Positions 1-9,920 of a DNA stretch of 32,878 bases are shown here, piece after piece (within the stretch, counting starts at the first letter, position 1; each line of letters opens with the position of its first letter). The stretch comes from Acidimicrobiaceae bacterium (lineage in GTDB: Bacteria; Actinomycetota; Acidimicrobiia; Acidimicrobiales; Ilumatobacteraceae): the NCBI GenBank assembly GCA_002698945.1, contig NZZV01000001.1, positions 1 through 32,878 on the forward strand, read 5' to 3'. A model generated the notes under the pieces. That model was not told the DNA's origin. It worked only from the letters and a program-made list of their open reading frames with translations, and did no database searches. A program made the translations under genes and the position numbers.

Positions 1-613
1 CCGACGCTGCGACGACCTGCACGGCCGGCCGCCGGTCGGTGCCGCGGAGCAGCACGACGAGGGTGAGGAACCCGAGCGCGGCGAGCAGCACGACGAGCTG
101 ACCGAGATCGTCGGGACGGGCCTGAGCAGGCTCGCTGGCGCGGCGAATCAGATTGTGGACGGCCTCGGCGCCGAACACGGCAGGCAGCGCAGCCCGTCCC
201 GACACCGCACGCCACCCGGACCGCTCCGCGGCCCAGCCACCCGCCGTACCGAACACCGATCCGGCCACGACTCCCGCCACCAGCCACACCGACGCGGTCG
301 ACGATGTCAGGTTGGCGTGGCTCGCGTCACGGACGAGCACATCGGCGAGGGAGTACGCCTCGACCCCGACCACCAGCACGATCACGGCGCCGATCGCCGC
401 GGCGGGCCGTTCCCGCACCCACCTGCCGTACGCGAACGCCGCCGCGGCCCAGACCGCAGGAGAGTTGAAGAGGTGGGCCCACGGATACGGGGCGACGACC
501 TGTCCCCACAGGTCGAGTGGGCCGAGTGCGAGACCGGCACCGAGGGCCACCAGCCACCACGAACGCCGCGCCGGACTCCCGATCGTCACCATCGAGGCGC
601 CCGCAGACATCAT
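1..613 (-). CDS. Hypothetical multi-pass membrane protein, partial (runs off the left edge)
   Basis: Manual reverse-strand translation is open from ATG near 613 to base 2: MMSAGASMVTIGSPARRSWWLVALGAGLALGPLDLWGQVV...; several hydrophobic segments. Confidence 0.6.
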   Translation of the reverse strand, partial: MMSAGASMVTIGSPARRSWWLVALGAGLALGPLDLWGQVVAPYPWAHLFNSPAVWAAAAFAYGRWVRERPAAAIGAVIVLVVGVEAYSLADVLVRDASHANLTSSTASVWLVAGVVAGSVFGTAGGWAAERSGWRAVSGRAALPAVFGAEAVHNLIRRASEPAQARPDDLGQLVVLLAALGFLTLVVLLRGTDRRPAVQVVAAS

Positions 614-741
614 CACATGCTACGGGGACCCGACCCGGTGCAGGTGGGGGCCCCACGCGTTCGACCGCTCGGGCCGCGTCGCCGCGTCGTGAAGGGCGCT
701 GCGGGTGTCATCGGTGATGCGAGGGCGTGTCAGGCTGGTGC

Positions 742-1311
742 ATGACCGAACCGAGGGTGTTCCTCACCACCGGCCGGCTCGTACTGCGACGGTTCACGCT
801 CGACGACACCGACGATCTGCTCGCGCTCGACAGCGACCCTCTGGTGCGTCGATTCGTGGAGGACGGCGAGCCCGTGACGCGCGCCAACGCGGTCGAGATG
901 ATCGAGCACTGGCTGAAGTACCACGAACGGTCCGACCTGTTCGGTTTCTGGGCGGCGATCGAGCGGACGACCGGACGCTTCCTCGGATGGTTCCACTTTC
1001 GCCCCGGCGACGGTCACGGCGACGACGAACCCGAGCTTGGATACCGCTTGATCGCATCGGCGTGGGGCAAGGGGCTGGCGACCGAGGGCTCGGTCGCGTT
1101 GATCGACCACGGCTTCTCGACGGGGCGGATCCGGCGAGTGGTGGCCGAGACGATGGCGGTCAACGTGGGTTCGCGCCGTGTGATGGAGAAGGCCGGCATG
1201 CGCCTCGTGCGCACCTTCCATGCCGACTGGCCGGTCCGCATCCCCGGCGACGAGGAGGGCGACGTCGAGTACGCGATCACCTTCGACGAATGGAAGGCCG
1301 CCCGAGGCTGA
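742..1311 (+). CDS. GNAT-family N-acetyltransferase (RimJ/RimL-like)
   Basis: MTEPRVFLTTGRLVLRRFTLDDTDDL...ELGYRLIASAWGKGLATEGSVALIDHGF...RRVMEKAGMRLVRTF; typical GNAT acetyl-CoA binding region. Start at 742 preferred over 727. Confidence 0.9.
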   Translation: MTEPRVFLTTGRLVLRRFTLDDTDDLLALDSDPLVRRFVEDGEPVTRANAVEMIEHWLKYHERSDLFGFWAAIERTTGRFLGWFHFRPGDGHGDDEPELGYRLIASAWGKGLATEGSVALIDHGFSTGRIRRVVAETMAVNVGSRRVMEKAGMRLVRTFHADWPVRIPGDEEGDVEYAITFDEWKAARG

Positions 1312-1472
1312 CGCCGCCAGCTGCAAGGCGCGGATGCCCGAGGCTCGAGAAGTCCGACCGCGTCGTGGACCGCAGCATCGTGATGCCGCGGGTGCGGCCT
1401 TCCCCGTTCCGGTCGGCGGCGAACCACGCAGGCCGCCGACCTGCGCCCGGGGATCCACGGACGTCCGGTGGA

Positions 1473-2435
1473 TCAGGTCGCTTCGGTGCCCGCGACCTGC
1501 ACCACGACTGGCTCGCCATCGGTGATCAGCACGCCGCGACCCGGGACCGACTTGAGCCCGGGGCGAACCGGAGAACGGATCCCGGTCAGCGATTGGAAGT
1601 CGGCGACATCGGGCTGCAGCACCAGTTGGCGCCGCGACTGCTTGAGGCGTCCGGCGAGGGTGTGGAAGCCCGACACCATCGCCCGGGATTCGCACGACGC
1701 CACGAGGTGCAGGTGCTCCGTCGCCTCGAGGTCGGCCCACGGCACCGAGTGGTGGTCGAGCACGTCGAACCCGTCGATCACCACGACGACCGGACGCGCC
1801 GGGACGCCCAGCGAGTCGATGGTCACCAGCCGGTTGATCAGGTCGACATGGTTCGCCGGTCGGCCGATCGACGCCTCCTTGACGGGAAGACCGCCGAGCG
1901 GGCTCGACGGCGGACCGATCACGTACACGTCGTGGTCGTCGATCAGTTGGGTCACGATCGTGCGCAACGCCGTCGACCGGCCGGAGCGTGGCGGTCCGGC
2001 GATCACCACGTCGGAGTGCTCGAACTCGAGCTCGACCGGGTCGAGCGTCACGTCGGCGACACCCACCACGACACGTCGAGGGCCAGCGGCGGCAGGCAGG
2101 CCGCCGAGATCGACGACGGCGGGGAACGGGCGGCTCGCCAGCACCGGTACCGACGGCGGGTCGAGTTGGGCGGCGAGGCGACTCATGAACTCGGCCTGCG
2201 CCCGTGCCGTCGGGTCGGCGGTCACCGAGGCGACCTGCACCGTCGTCGCGCCCTGCAGCAGTCCGCGACCCGGCGTGAGGTCGAGCTGCCGCGCCCGATC
2301 GCCCGGGATGCCGTGGTCGGCGTAACCGTTCTCGTCGTTCTGTCGCAGGATGAGCCGGTTGAGCACAGCACTCTGGATCGGTGACGGGACCGTGTTGCGA
2401 CGGTCGGCGGTGATCACGGCGTGGCGTGGTTCAAC
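1473..2435 (-). pseudogene. 5'-truncated FtsK/SpoIIIE (EccC-type) ATPase, C-terminal portion only
   Basis: RHAVITADRRNTVPSPIQSAVLNRLILRQNDENGYADHGIPGDRARQLDLTPGRGLLQG...VVIAGPPRSGRSTALRTIVTQL. FtsK-like similarity begins abruptly near 2435; the ORF start at 2522 appears to come from IS-derived sequence. Confidence 0.7.
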
Positions 2436-2526
2436 TCCACCAACACGACAGCGGCCTCCTCCGAGATCAGTGGACGAAATATCCACATCGAAGAAGGTGA
2501 CCACCGCCACCACAAGCAGCAACGAG

Positions 2527-2627
2527 TGTCAGCCACCTACCGGGGCCACTGTCGCCCAGGAACCGGGGCCGCGTCCCGAAACCGTCAACCAGCAACCGGG
2601 GCCACGATGTCCACTATGAACCGGGTC
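2527..2627. mobile_element. Insertion-sequence end remnant (IS481/IS21-like) with four imperfect 20-bp direct repeats
   Basis: TGTCAGCCACCTACCGGGGC (2527-2546), TGTCGCCCAGGAACCGGGGC (2550-2569), CGTCAACCAGCAACCGGGGC (2583-2602), TGTCCACTATGAACCGGGTC (2608-2627). Confidence 0.55.
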
Positions 2628-2641
2628 CGCACACGACGCCG

Positions 2642-2660
2642 TGGTACATATTTGGTACAT
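2642..2660 (+). repeat. 19-mer TGGTACATATTTGGTACAT, copy 1 (two TGGTACAT units 11 bp apart)
   Basis: Identical 19-mer at 29617-29635; each copy lies about 0.1 kb outside a tRNA-Met 3' repeat. Confidence 0.85.
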
Positions 2661-2694
2661 GGCGGGCCGAAATCGGGCCTCGCCGGAGAACGCA

Positions 2695-2727
2695 GAAGGC
2701 CTGGCCACCATTGGTGACCAGGCCTTC
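2695..2727 (-). terminator. Hairpin next to the tRNA-Met 3' fragment, copy 1
   Basis: GAAGGCCTGG-CCACCATTGGTGA-CCAGGCCTTC: perfect 10-bp outer stem with additional inner pairing. Confidence 0.6.
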
Positions 2728-2733
2728 CATCGA

Positions 2734-2778
2734 GTGGCGGGGGCAGGATTTGAACCTGCGACCTTCGGGTTATGAGAA
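2734..2778 (-). repeat. att-like direct repeat, left copy: 3' half of tRNA-Met(CAT)
   Basis: 45 bp GTGGCGGGGGCAGGATTTGAACCTGCGACCTTCGGGTTATGAGAA, identical to 29464-29508. The reverse complement has anticodon loop CTCATAA, T-arm GCAGGTTCAAATCCTGC and acceptor CCCCGCCA. No 5' half is present. Confidence 0.9.
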
Positions 2779-2896
2779 CCGAGCCTGAGGTCCGCTCACG
2801 TCTGCGCTCATTGGCATCAGTCCTGGTCAGACGGCCAGAACTGCTGATGTGCGCTTGGCTTCGTCCGCTCCCACCGGCGCCTGTAGGTGCCGGTCG

Positions 2897-2916
2897 CGTT
2901 GTACGTCCGTTGTACG
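2897..2916 (+). repeat. Paired CGTTGTACG direct repeats (11-bp period), possible recombinase arm site
   Basis: CGTTGTACG at 2897-2905 and 2908-2916; the GTTGTAC core also occurs in the inverted repeat at 29369-29395 near the other island end. Confidence 0.45.
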
Positions 2917-2929
2917 GGCTGGACCTTCG

Positions 2930-2945
2930 CCTCCTCTCAAGGAGG
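2930..2945 (-). terminator. Short hairpin downstream of hypE
   Basis: CCTCCT-CTCA-AGGAGG, 6-bp perfect stem, about 50 bp past the hypE stop. Confidence 0.35.
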
Positions 2946-2995
2946 GGCGGGTTCCGATGCCCCCTCGGCGACCGGATCCGCCGACGGCCGCGCCG

Positions 2996-4072
2996 TCAGC
3001 AGATCCGAGGGAGCTGTTCGCCGAGTGGGAGGTCGACGACTCGGCTGGCTCCGAGTCGAGTCCTCGCCACGACGACACCGGGATGATCGGCGACGACCCG
3101 GCCGATCACGCGGGCACCGCGACCATGCTCGTGATCGTGCATGGCGGCGACAACGGCGTCGACACCTTCAGGTGGGACGAATGCGACCAGTTTGCCCTCG
3201 TTGGCGACGTTCATCGGGTCGAGCCCGAGGAATGAGCAGGCGGCAGCGACCTCAGGCGGCACCGGGATCGCCGCCTCGTCGTACTCGACGCCCACGGCGG
3301 CCGACGAGGCGATCTCGCACAGGCTCGCCGCGACGCCGCCGCGGGTCGGGTCGCGCAACACGTGCAGGTCGCGGTGGGCGTCGAGCATGGCGCCGACGAG
3401 GCCGTGGAGCGGAGCGGAGTCCGACTCGATCTGCGTGCCGAACTCGAGACCCTCGCGTTGTGACATCACGGCGACGCCGTGCAACCCGATCGGGCCGGAG
3501 ACGACGAGCACGTCACCCGGCGTCGCCCGCGACGGCCGGATGTCGACCCCGTCGGGGACCACACCGACGCCGGCCGTGTTCACGTAGACCCCATCGGCCA
3601 GCCGGGCGTCGACGACCTTGGTGTCCCCCGTGACGATCGGCACCCCAGCCGCACGCGCGGCATCCCCCATCCGGTCGGCGATCCGGCCGAGTGTCGCCAG
3701 CTCCAGCCCCTCTTCGATGATGAACCCGCAGCTCAAGGCGATCGGCTGAGCGCCGCTCATCGACACGTCATTGATCGTGCCGTGGACAGCGAGCTCACCG
3801 ATGCTGCCGCCGGGGAAGAACAGCGGGCGGACGACGTACGAGTCGGTGGAGAACGCCAATCGGCCCGCACCGCCATCCAGGGCCAGGGTCGCCGCGTCGT
3901 GCAGCTCGCCGAGCGCAGCCCCCGATGTTGCGAAGGCGGGACGGAAGAGATGCTCGACGAGTTCACCCGACAGCCGGCCGCCGCCGCCGTGGCCGATCAC
4001 GACGCGGTCGTGGCCTCGCAGTGGGAGCGGACACGACCAGTTCTCGAAGTCGGGAGGGTCGGACTCAGCCAA
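2996..4072 (-). CDS. hypE: Hydrogenase expression/formation protein HypE
   Basis: [19 protein letters not shown]...[36 protein letters not shown]...DPTRGG... and C-terminal PRIC. Start probably TTG at 4072, overlapping the hypD stop. Confidence 0.95.
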   Translation of the reverse strand: MAESDPPDFENWSCPLPLRGHDRVVIGHGGGGRLSGELVEHLFRPAFATSGAALGELHDAATLALDGGAGRLAFSTDSYVVRPLFFPGGSIGELAVHGTINDVSMSGAQPIALSCGFIIEEGLELATLGRIADRMGDAARAAGVPIVTGDTKVVDARLADGVYVNTAGVGVVPDGVDIRPSRATPGDVLVVSGPIGLHGVAVMSQREGLEFGTQIESDSAPLHGLVGAMLDAHRDLHVLRDPTRGGVAASLCEIASSAAVGVEYDEAAIPVPPEVAAACSFLGLDPMNVANEGKLVAFVPPEGVDAVVAAMHDHEHGRGARVIGRVVADHPGVVVARTRLGASRVVDLPLGEQLPRIC

Positions 4073-5180
4073 CGCCGACCTCGACCGGCACCACGTCGAG
4101 ACGACGGTACTGGTAGTACGCCGCACAGGCGCCCTCGCTGGAGACCATCGTGGCCCCGAGCGGGGCGCGCGGGGTGCATTCCTTGCCGAACGCCTCGCAC
4201 TCGTGCGGCTTGATGAGTCCCTGCAGGACCTCGCCGCTGCGGCACAGCGACGACTCGGGGGCGTCGACGTCACTGACCCCGAACCGGAGCTCGGCGTCGA
4301 AGTCCGCGTATCGGTCGGAGAGGCGCCACCCGCTCGCCGGGATCTCGCCGATGCCGCGCCACTGCCGATCGCACACCTGGAACACGTCCTCGATCATCGC
4401 CTGGGCGGCGGCGTTGCCGGCCGAGGACACCACCCGTTCGTACGCGTTCTCGAGCCGCGCCTCGCCGGCCTCGAGCTGTGCCACGGCACGGCGTATCCCG
4501 TCGAGCACGTCGAGCGGCTCGAAGCCGGTGACCACGATCGGCACCTGGTAGGCGTCGACGAGCGGCCCGTACTGCCAGGTCCCCATCACCGAGCAGACGT
4601 GCCCGGCGGCGAGGAAGGCGTCGACCCGGCTCGTGGGCGAGCTGCAGAGAGCTTCGATCGCCGGCGGTACCAGGACGTGGCTGACGAGGACGGAGAAGTT
4701 CGTCAGACCACGCTGGTGGGCAAGGTGGACCGTCATCGCGTTGGGAGGCGCCGTCGTCTCGAACCCGATCGCGAAGAACACCACCTGCCGGTCGGGGTGC
4801 TCCTCCGCGAGACGCACCGCGTCGAGCGGCGAGTACACGACGCGGATGTCGCCGCCCTCGCTTCTGATCTGGAACAGGTCGTGCTGGCTGCCCGGGACGC
4901 GGAGCATGTCGCCGAACGAGCAGAAGATGACCTCGGGGAGAGCCGCGATCTCGAGTGCCTTGTCGATGACGCCGAGCGGGGTGACGCAGACCGGACATCC
5001 GGGGCCGTGGATCAACTCGATCGAGTCGGGCAGGAGCTGGTCGATGCCGTTGCGGATGATCGAGTGGGTCTGTCCGCCGCAGACCTCCATGATCGCCCAC
5101 TCCCGGGTGGCCAGCCGCTCGATCTCGTCGAACAGCCGTCGTGCCAGTTCGGGGTCGTTGAACTCGTCGAGAAACCTCAC
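4065..5180 (-). CDS. hypD: Hydrogenase formation protein HypD
   Basis: [20 protein letters not shown]...[15 protein letters not shown]...[11 protein letters not shown]...GFETTAPP...[14 protein letters not shown] start at 5180. Confidence 0.95.
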   Translation of the reverse strand: MRFLDEFNDPELARRLFDEIERLATREWAIMEVCGGQTHSIIRNGIDQLLPDSIELIHGPGCPVCVTPLGVIDKALEIAALPEVIFCSFGDMLRVPGSQHDLFQIRSEGGDIRVVYSPLDAVRLAEEHPDRQVVFFAIGFETTAPPNAMTVHLAHQRGLTNFSVLVSHVLVPPAIEALCSSPTSRVDAFLAAGHVCSVMGTWQYGPLVDAYQVPIVVTGFEPLDVLDGIRRAVAQLEAGEARLENAYERVVSSAGNAAAQAMIEDVFQVCDRQWRGIGEIPASGWRLSDRYADFDAELRFGVSDVDAPESSLCRSGEVLQGLIKPHECEAFGKECTPRAPLGATMVSSEGACAAYYQYRRLDVVPVEVGVG

Positions 5181-5473
5181 CGGACACCTCCTCTCGCGTC
5201 GGGGATCGGGCCACCGACGGTGCCCCCGGTCACGCCGAGCTCGTCGTCCAGCACGCCCAGCTCGCGGAACAACGCCAACGTCTCGAGTGCCGTGGCCTCG
5301 TCGACCTTGGAGATCGCGAAGCCGACGTGGACGATCGCGTAGTCGCCGACCTCGATATCGGGGAGGTATGCGAGGCAGATGTCCTTGCGGATGCCGTCGA
5401 AGTCGATCGTCGCCATCCGGGTGCCCCGCTCGTCGCGGGTCTCGACGATCTTGCCGGGTACGGCGAGACACAT
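5177..5473 (-). CDS. hypC: HypC/HupF-family hydrogenase maturation chaperone
   Basis: [11 protein letters not shown]... canonical HypC N-terminus. Confidence 0.95.
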   Translation of the reverse strand: MCLAVPGKIVETRDERGTRMATIDFDGIRKDICLAYLPDIEVGDYAIVHVGFAISKVDEATALETLALFRELGVLDDELGVTGGTVGGPIPDARGGVR

Positions 5474-5474
5474 G

Positions 5475-7820
5475 TCAATCGACCTCCTGTCGGTCGGGTT
5501 CGGGTTGTCGGTCGGGTTCGGATGAGTGCGAATCTACGTCGGCACAGTGGGCCGCGATGTACGCCTGTCCGAGCGCCAACCCGCCGTCGTTGCACGGAAC
5601 CTGTCGGTGCGTCAGCACGGTGAAGTCGGCGCCGCTGAGACGCTGGGTGGCCCGGTCGGTGAGCAACGCGTTCTGGAAAACGCCGCCGCTCAGGACGACG
5701 GTCTCGATCCCCGTCGCCTCTCTGGAACGGCATGCGAGCGTGTGGATGAGCTCGACGACGGCGAGGTGCACGCCGCGCGCGATCGCTTCGATGGCGACGC
5801 CGTCGCGCAGATCACGAACCGTTGCGGCCACGAGCTCGGCGACCGAGCACGCGGTACCGGCGGCGGCGAACTCGTAGCGGGGCGCGGCCGCGTCGGTGGC
5901 GCCCATCGCGGCGACCTCGAGATCGATCGCCGCCTGGGCCTCGAAGCTGATCCGGTGGCGGAGCCCGAGCAGCGAGGCGATCGCGTCGAAGAACCGCCCC
6001 ATGCTCGACGTCGGCACGCAGCCGAAGCCAGACTCGAGCTGCCGGGCCACTACGCCGAGCTCGACGGCGTCGACCTGCGCGACCGGCGGAAGGTCGCCGG
6101 CCCACTCGACGCCTGCGGCGTGGAGATGGGCGAGCGCGACGCGGCACGGGTTCTGGATCGACGCGTCGCCGCCCGGCAGCGGGACGTATGCGAGGTGAGC
6201 TGCACGCTCGAAACCGTTCGCGTCGGCGTGGAGCACCTCACCGCCCCAGATCGCGCCGTCGGTGCCGTAGCCGGTGCCATCGAACGCGACTCCGATCACG
6301 GGGCGGTCGGGGGCGAGCCGGTGCTCCGCCATCACAGCGGCGACGTGGGCGTGGTGGTGTTGCACCTCGACGATGCGGTCGGGGTGGTGCGTGCGGCCCC
6401 ACCTCGACGTCGCGTATCCGGGGTGCGCGTCGACGGTAACGACCTCGGGTTCGACGGCGTACATCGTCGTGAACGAAGAGACCGTCGCCTCGAACGCGCC
6501 CAACGTCGCCAGATGCTCCATGTCGCCGACGTGCTGGCTCACCCAGGCATGGTCGCGCGATGCCACGCAGCACGTGTTCTTCAGTTCGCCGCCGACCGCC
6601 AGTACCGAGCGCCGGCCCCCGTCGATCGGCACGGGTACCGGCGCGTAACCGCGCGCCCTGCGGACCGGGAGCAGCTCGCCGGCGACCACCCGCACGACCG
6701 AGTCGTCGCACGGCACGTGGATCGGTCGATCGTGGTCGAGCATCATGTCGCACAGGTGGCCGAGTCGGGGGTCGACCTCGTCGTCGCGGTGGACGATCGG
6801 CTCGCCGCTCAGGTTGCCGCTGGTCATCACCAACGGCGGGAGCCCCGCGTCGAACAGGAGGTGATGGACGGGCGTATACGGCAGCATCACACCGACGAGC
6901 GGATTTCCGGGAGCGACGAGTGCGCTCAACCCGTTGTCGGGGCGTGCCTGGAGCAGCACGACAGGGCGGGCGGGAGAGGTGAGCTGCCGCTCCTCCTCGG
7001 CGTCGATCTCCGCGAGCCGCCGAGCCACGACGAGGTCGGAGACCATCAGCGCGAACGGTTTGTCGGGTCGGTGCTTGCGATCGCGGAGCCGCCGGACCGC
7101 TCGGTCGCTGGTGGCATCGCAGGCGAGGTGGAAGCCGCCGACCCCCTTGATCGCTACCGTCGCACCGGCGAAGAGCGCGGCGACGACGGCCTCGATCGGA
7201 TCGTCGACCGGACCGAGGGCCGGATCGGCAGCCGCCGACGGTGTCCGCACGTGCAGCGTCGGACCGCAGTCGTGGCACGCGATCGGCTGAGCGTGGTACC
7301 GCCGGTTCGAGGGGTCGCGATACTCGGCCGCGCAGTCGTCGCACATCTCGAACCCGGCCATCGTGGTGGCCGGACGGTCGTAGGGCAGGTCGCGGATGAT
7401 GGTGAACCGGGGGCCGCAGTTGGTGCAGGTGATGAACGGGTGGCGATGGCGGCGATCGGACGGGTCGAACAGCTCGGCGACGCAGTCGTCGCAGACCGCC
7501 GTGTCGGGCGGGACCAGGGTGCGTGCACCCATCGCACTGCGGCTCTCGACGATGTGGAACCCGGTCGACGGCGCCCGACCACCGGGTTGCCGCTCGACGG
7601 CGTCGATCATCGCAAGCGGTGGGGCGTCGTCGCGTAGCCGTCGGGCGAACTCGTCGAGCCGGTCCGGCGTGCCGGCAACGTCGATGAACACGCGCGTCGA
7701 GTCGTTGCCGACCTCGCCGTCGAGGCCGAGCTCGGTGGCGAGACGATGGACGAACGGGCGGAAGCCGACGCCCTGAACGATGCCGGTCACCACGATCCGC
7801 TCGGCGACGCGCGTGCTCAT
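5475..7820 (-). CDS. hypF: Carbamoyltransferase HypF
   Basis: Acylphosphatase domain IVQGVGFRPFVHRLA, zinc-finger-like CDDCVAELFDP...CTNCGPRFTI...CHDCGPT, YrdC-like and Kae1-like regions. Start MSTRVAER at 7820. Confidence 0.95.
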   Translation of the reverse strand: MSTRVAERIVVTGIVQGVGFRPFVHRLATELGLDGEVGNDSTRVFIDVAGTPDRLDEFARRLRDDAPPLAMIDAVERQPGGRAPSTGFHIVESRSAMGARTLVPPDTAVCDDCVAELFDPSDRRHRHPFITCTNCGPRFTIIRDLPYDRPATTMAGFEMCDDCAAEYRDPSNRRYHAQPIACHDCGPTLHVRTPSAAADPALGPVDDPIEAVVAALFAGATVAIKGVGGFHLACDATSDRAVRRLRDRKHRPDKPFALMVSDLVVARRLAEIDAEEERQLTSPARPVVLLQARPDNGLSALVAPGNPLVGVMLPYTPVHHLLFDAGLPPLVMTSGNLSGEPIVHRDDEVDPRLGHLCDMMLDHDRPIHVPCDDSVVRVVAGELLPVRRARGYAPVPVPIDGGRRSVLAVGGELKNTCCVASRDHAWVSQHVGDMEHLATLGAFEATVSSFTTMYAVEPEVVTVDAHPGYATSRWGRTHHPDRIVEVQHHHAHVAAVMAEHRLAPDRPVIGVAFDGTGYGTDGAIWGGEVLHADANGFERAAHLAYVPLPGGDASIQNPCRVALAHLHAAGVEWAGDLPPVAQVDAVELGVVARQLESGFGCVPTSSMGRFFDAIASLLGLRHRISFEAQAAIDLEVAAMGATDAAAPRYEFAAAGTACSVAELVAATVRDLRDGVAIEAIARGVHLAVVELIHTLACRSREATGIETVVLSGGVFQNALLTDRATQRLSGADFTVLTHRQVPCNDGGLALGQAYIAAHCADVDSHSSEPDRQPEPDRQEVD

Positions 7821-9043
7821 CCGAGCTCCCAGATCATCACCCGGTTGTTGCCGGAGTCGGCGATCGCGAGCCGGCCGCGGTGGAGGCACAGACCGTACGG
7901 CCAGCAGAGGCTGTCGTCCCCGACGGCGTCCCACCGGTTCTCACCATTGGTGCCGAAGTCGGGCTGGCCGAGCACCCGATCGGCACCGACGGTCCCGTCG
8001 GCCGGCGCGTGATCCCACACCAGCACCCGGTTGTTGGCGGTGTCGGCGACGGCCATCACCTCGCTCGAGGGATCGATCTCGATCGCGTACGGGAACCGCA
8101 GCGACGACGCCGTCTGGGCTTGGTACGGGAACTCACCGGCGGTCACGAAGTCGGGTTGACCGAACACGAGGTCGGCCCCGACGTCACCGCCGGGCATCGG
8201 CTCCCACCCCAGCAGGCGATGGTTGCCGGCGTCGGCGACCATGAACCGGGCATCGGTGCCGGCCACGTCGTGCGGCCACCGGAAGCTGGCCGGTCCGAGC
8301 TCGCCACGGTTCTCGTCCCTGCTGTGGCCGTCGGCTTGCCCGAGCACCACCGCAGGAGCCTGGCCCGGCTCGGGGATGCCGTCCCAGGCGAGCATCCGGC
8401 GGTTGCCGGTGTCGGCGACCCAACAGCGACCGGCGACCATAGCGACGCCGAACGGCCAGTAGAACCCAGTGGGACCGCACGGACCACCACGGTTCTCGTC
8501 GACCGCCGCCGGATCGGGCTGACCGATCACGTGGTCGGGGGCGAGGTCGCTCGTCTCGGGAACCGAGTCCCAGACGAGGAGTCGATGGTTCCAAGCGTCG
8601 GCGACGACGAGCCGGTCGTCGTGGACGATCACCCCGGTCGGCAGCCGCATGCCCCGCTCGGGCCCACGGCCGGCCGCCTGCGCTCCCTCGCTCGTCATGT
8701 CGGGTTGACCGAGGACCACGTCGGCGTCGCCGTGCGACGTGAGCCCGTCGACGTCGTGCCAGATCAGGACCCGATGGTTGCCGGTATCACAGACGACGAC
8801 GCGTCGGTCGTCCATCCAGACGCCCCGCGGGGCGTAGAGCTGCGACGGCGTCGGATCGGCGTCGGGCAGCATCAGCCCTCCGAGCGCGGGGGCCCCGAGC
8901 CACACGGCGGGGTGGGCTCCGCCGGTCAGGTCGACGTTGCCGGACGGACCGGGAGCACTCCAGCCCGTCGACGTGCGCGCGTGCAACGGGATCGTGACCG
9001 TCGCAGCGCGGCCGTCAGGCGCCGGCGGCACGGATCCAGACAT
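7817..9043 (-). CDS. NHL-repeat (beta-propeller) protein, hydrogenase-associated
   Basis: Repeated VADTGNRRMLAWD / VADAGNHRLLGWE / VADTANNRVLVWD / IADSGNNRVMIWE with interspersed VLGQPD motifs. Start MSGSVPP at 9043. Confidence 0.85.
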   Translation of the reverse strand: MSGSVPPAPDGRAATVTIPLHARTSTGWSAPGPSGNVDLTGGAHPAVWLGAPALGGLMLPDADPTPSQLYAPRGVWMDDRRVVVCDTGNHRVLIWHDVDGLTSHGDADVVLGQPDMTSEGAQAAGRGPERGMRLPTGVIVHDDRLVVADAWNHRLLVWDSVPETSDLAPDHVIGQPDPAAVDENRGGPCGPTGFYWPFGVAMVAGRCWVADTGNRRMLAWDGIPEPGQAPAVVLGQADGHSRDENRGELGPASFRWPHDVAGTDARFMVADAGNHRLLGWEPMPGGDVGADLVFGQPDFVTAGEFPYQAQTASSLRFPYAIEIDPSSEVMAVADTANNRVLVWDHAPADGTVGADRVLGQPDFGTNGENRWDAVGDDSLCWPYGLCLHRGRLAIADSGNNRVMIWELG

Positions 9044-9920
9044 GACCGTCCTCGATGCGGGTGGGCACCTGGGTGAGCTGGGCACCGGGCGCAGACAGGC
9101 ACTCCCCGGTCGACGCGTCGAAGCGGAACCCGTGCCAGGGGCACGTGAGCACCCCTTCGTCGAGCATTCCACCGTCGAGCGTCATGCCCTGGTGCACGCA
9201 CGCGTTGCGGAACACGGTGAGAGACTGCTCGACGTTGGTGACGACGAAGCTGTGCGGTTCGCCGTCGTCGGGCGTCACGTCGATGCGGCGCATCTCGCCG
9301 GGCGGGATCTCGTCGATCGACATGCCTCGCACCCAGCCGGTGTCGCGCTTGCGTCCGATCTGGTCGAGCGGGATGAACGCGACGGTCGGTTGGTCGTCGA
9401 GCTGTTCGACCCGCTCGATCTCCTCGACGTGACCGATCAGCGCCTCCTCGACCCCTTCCCGTAGCGTCGCCGCCGACATCGAGCAACCGTTGCAGCTGCC
9501 GTGCAGCCGCACGTAGGCGGTGCCGCCCTCGACGCGGACCAGCTCGACGTCGCCGCCGTGCGATTGCAGGTACGGGCGTACCGCGTCGAGCGCCCGTCGT
9601 GCCCGGGTGGCCGGGTCGGCCCGAATGATGCCGTGGAGGCCGAGGACCGCCCGCACGTTAGGGTCGTCAACGAGATCGAACAGGAGCTCCTTACCCCGCG
9701 GGTCGTCGCGCAGGGTCCGGACGATGTGGACGAGGGCCGGACGGTGGAACGCCTCGATCGCCATGCGAAGGTCGGTGGCCGCGCTCCTCGCGGGCTCATC
9801 GAGCCCGGCGACCGCCCCGGCGGCAGCGTCGACAGCGGTCGCCAACGCCTCGAACTCGGCGTCCGGTTCGTCGGGGCCGACCGGTTCACGGGCTTCCCGC
9901 GTGGTCTCGACGGCGGTCAT
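9015..9920 (-). CDS. NifU C-terminal-like domain fused to a Rieske [2Fe-2S] domain; putative hydrogenase electron-transfer protein
   Basis: NifU-like LQSHGGDVELVRVEGGTAYVRLHGSCNGCSMSAATL followed by Rieske CVHQGMTLDGG...CPWHGFRFD. Start MTAVETT at 9920. Confidence 0.88.
   Translation of the reverse strand: MTAVETTREAREPVGPDEPDAEFEALATAVDAAAGAVAGLDEPARSAATDLRMAIEAFHRPALVHIVRTLRDDPRGKELLFDLVDDPNVRAVLGLHGIIRADPATRARRALDAVRPYLQSHGGDVELVRVEGGTAYVRLHGSCNGCSMSAATLREGVEEALIGHVEEIERVEQLDDQPTVAFIPLDQIGRKRDTGWVRGMSIDEIPPGEMRRIDVTPDDGEPHSFVVTNVEQSLTVFRNACVHQGMTLDGGMLDEGVLTCPWHGFRFDASTGECLSAPGAQLTQVPTRIEDGHVWIRAAGA

Noticed and set aside
2734-2778. Functional tRNA-Met gene at the repeats
   Set aside because: Neither copy has the 5' half; flanking bases cannot form the anticodon stem or acceptor pairing.
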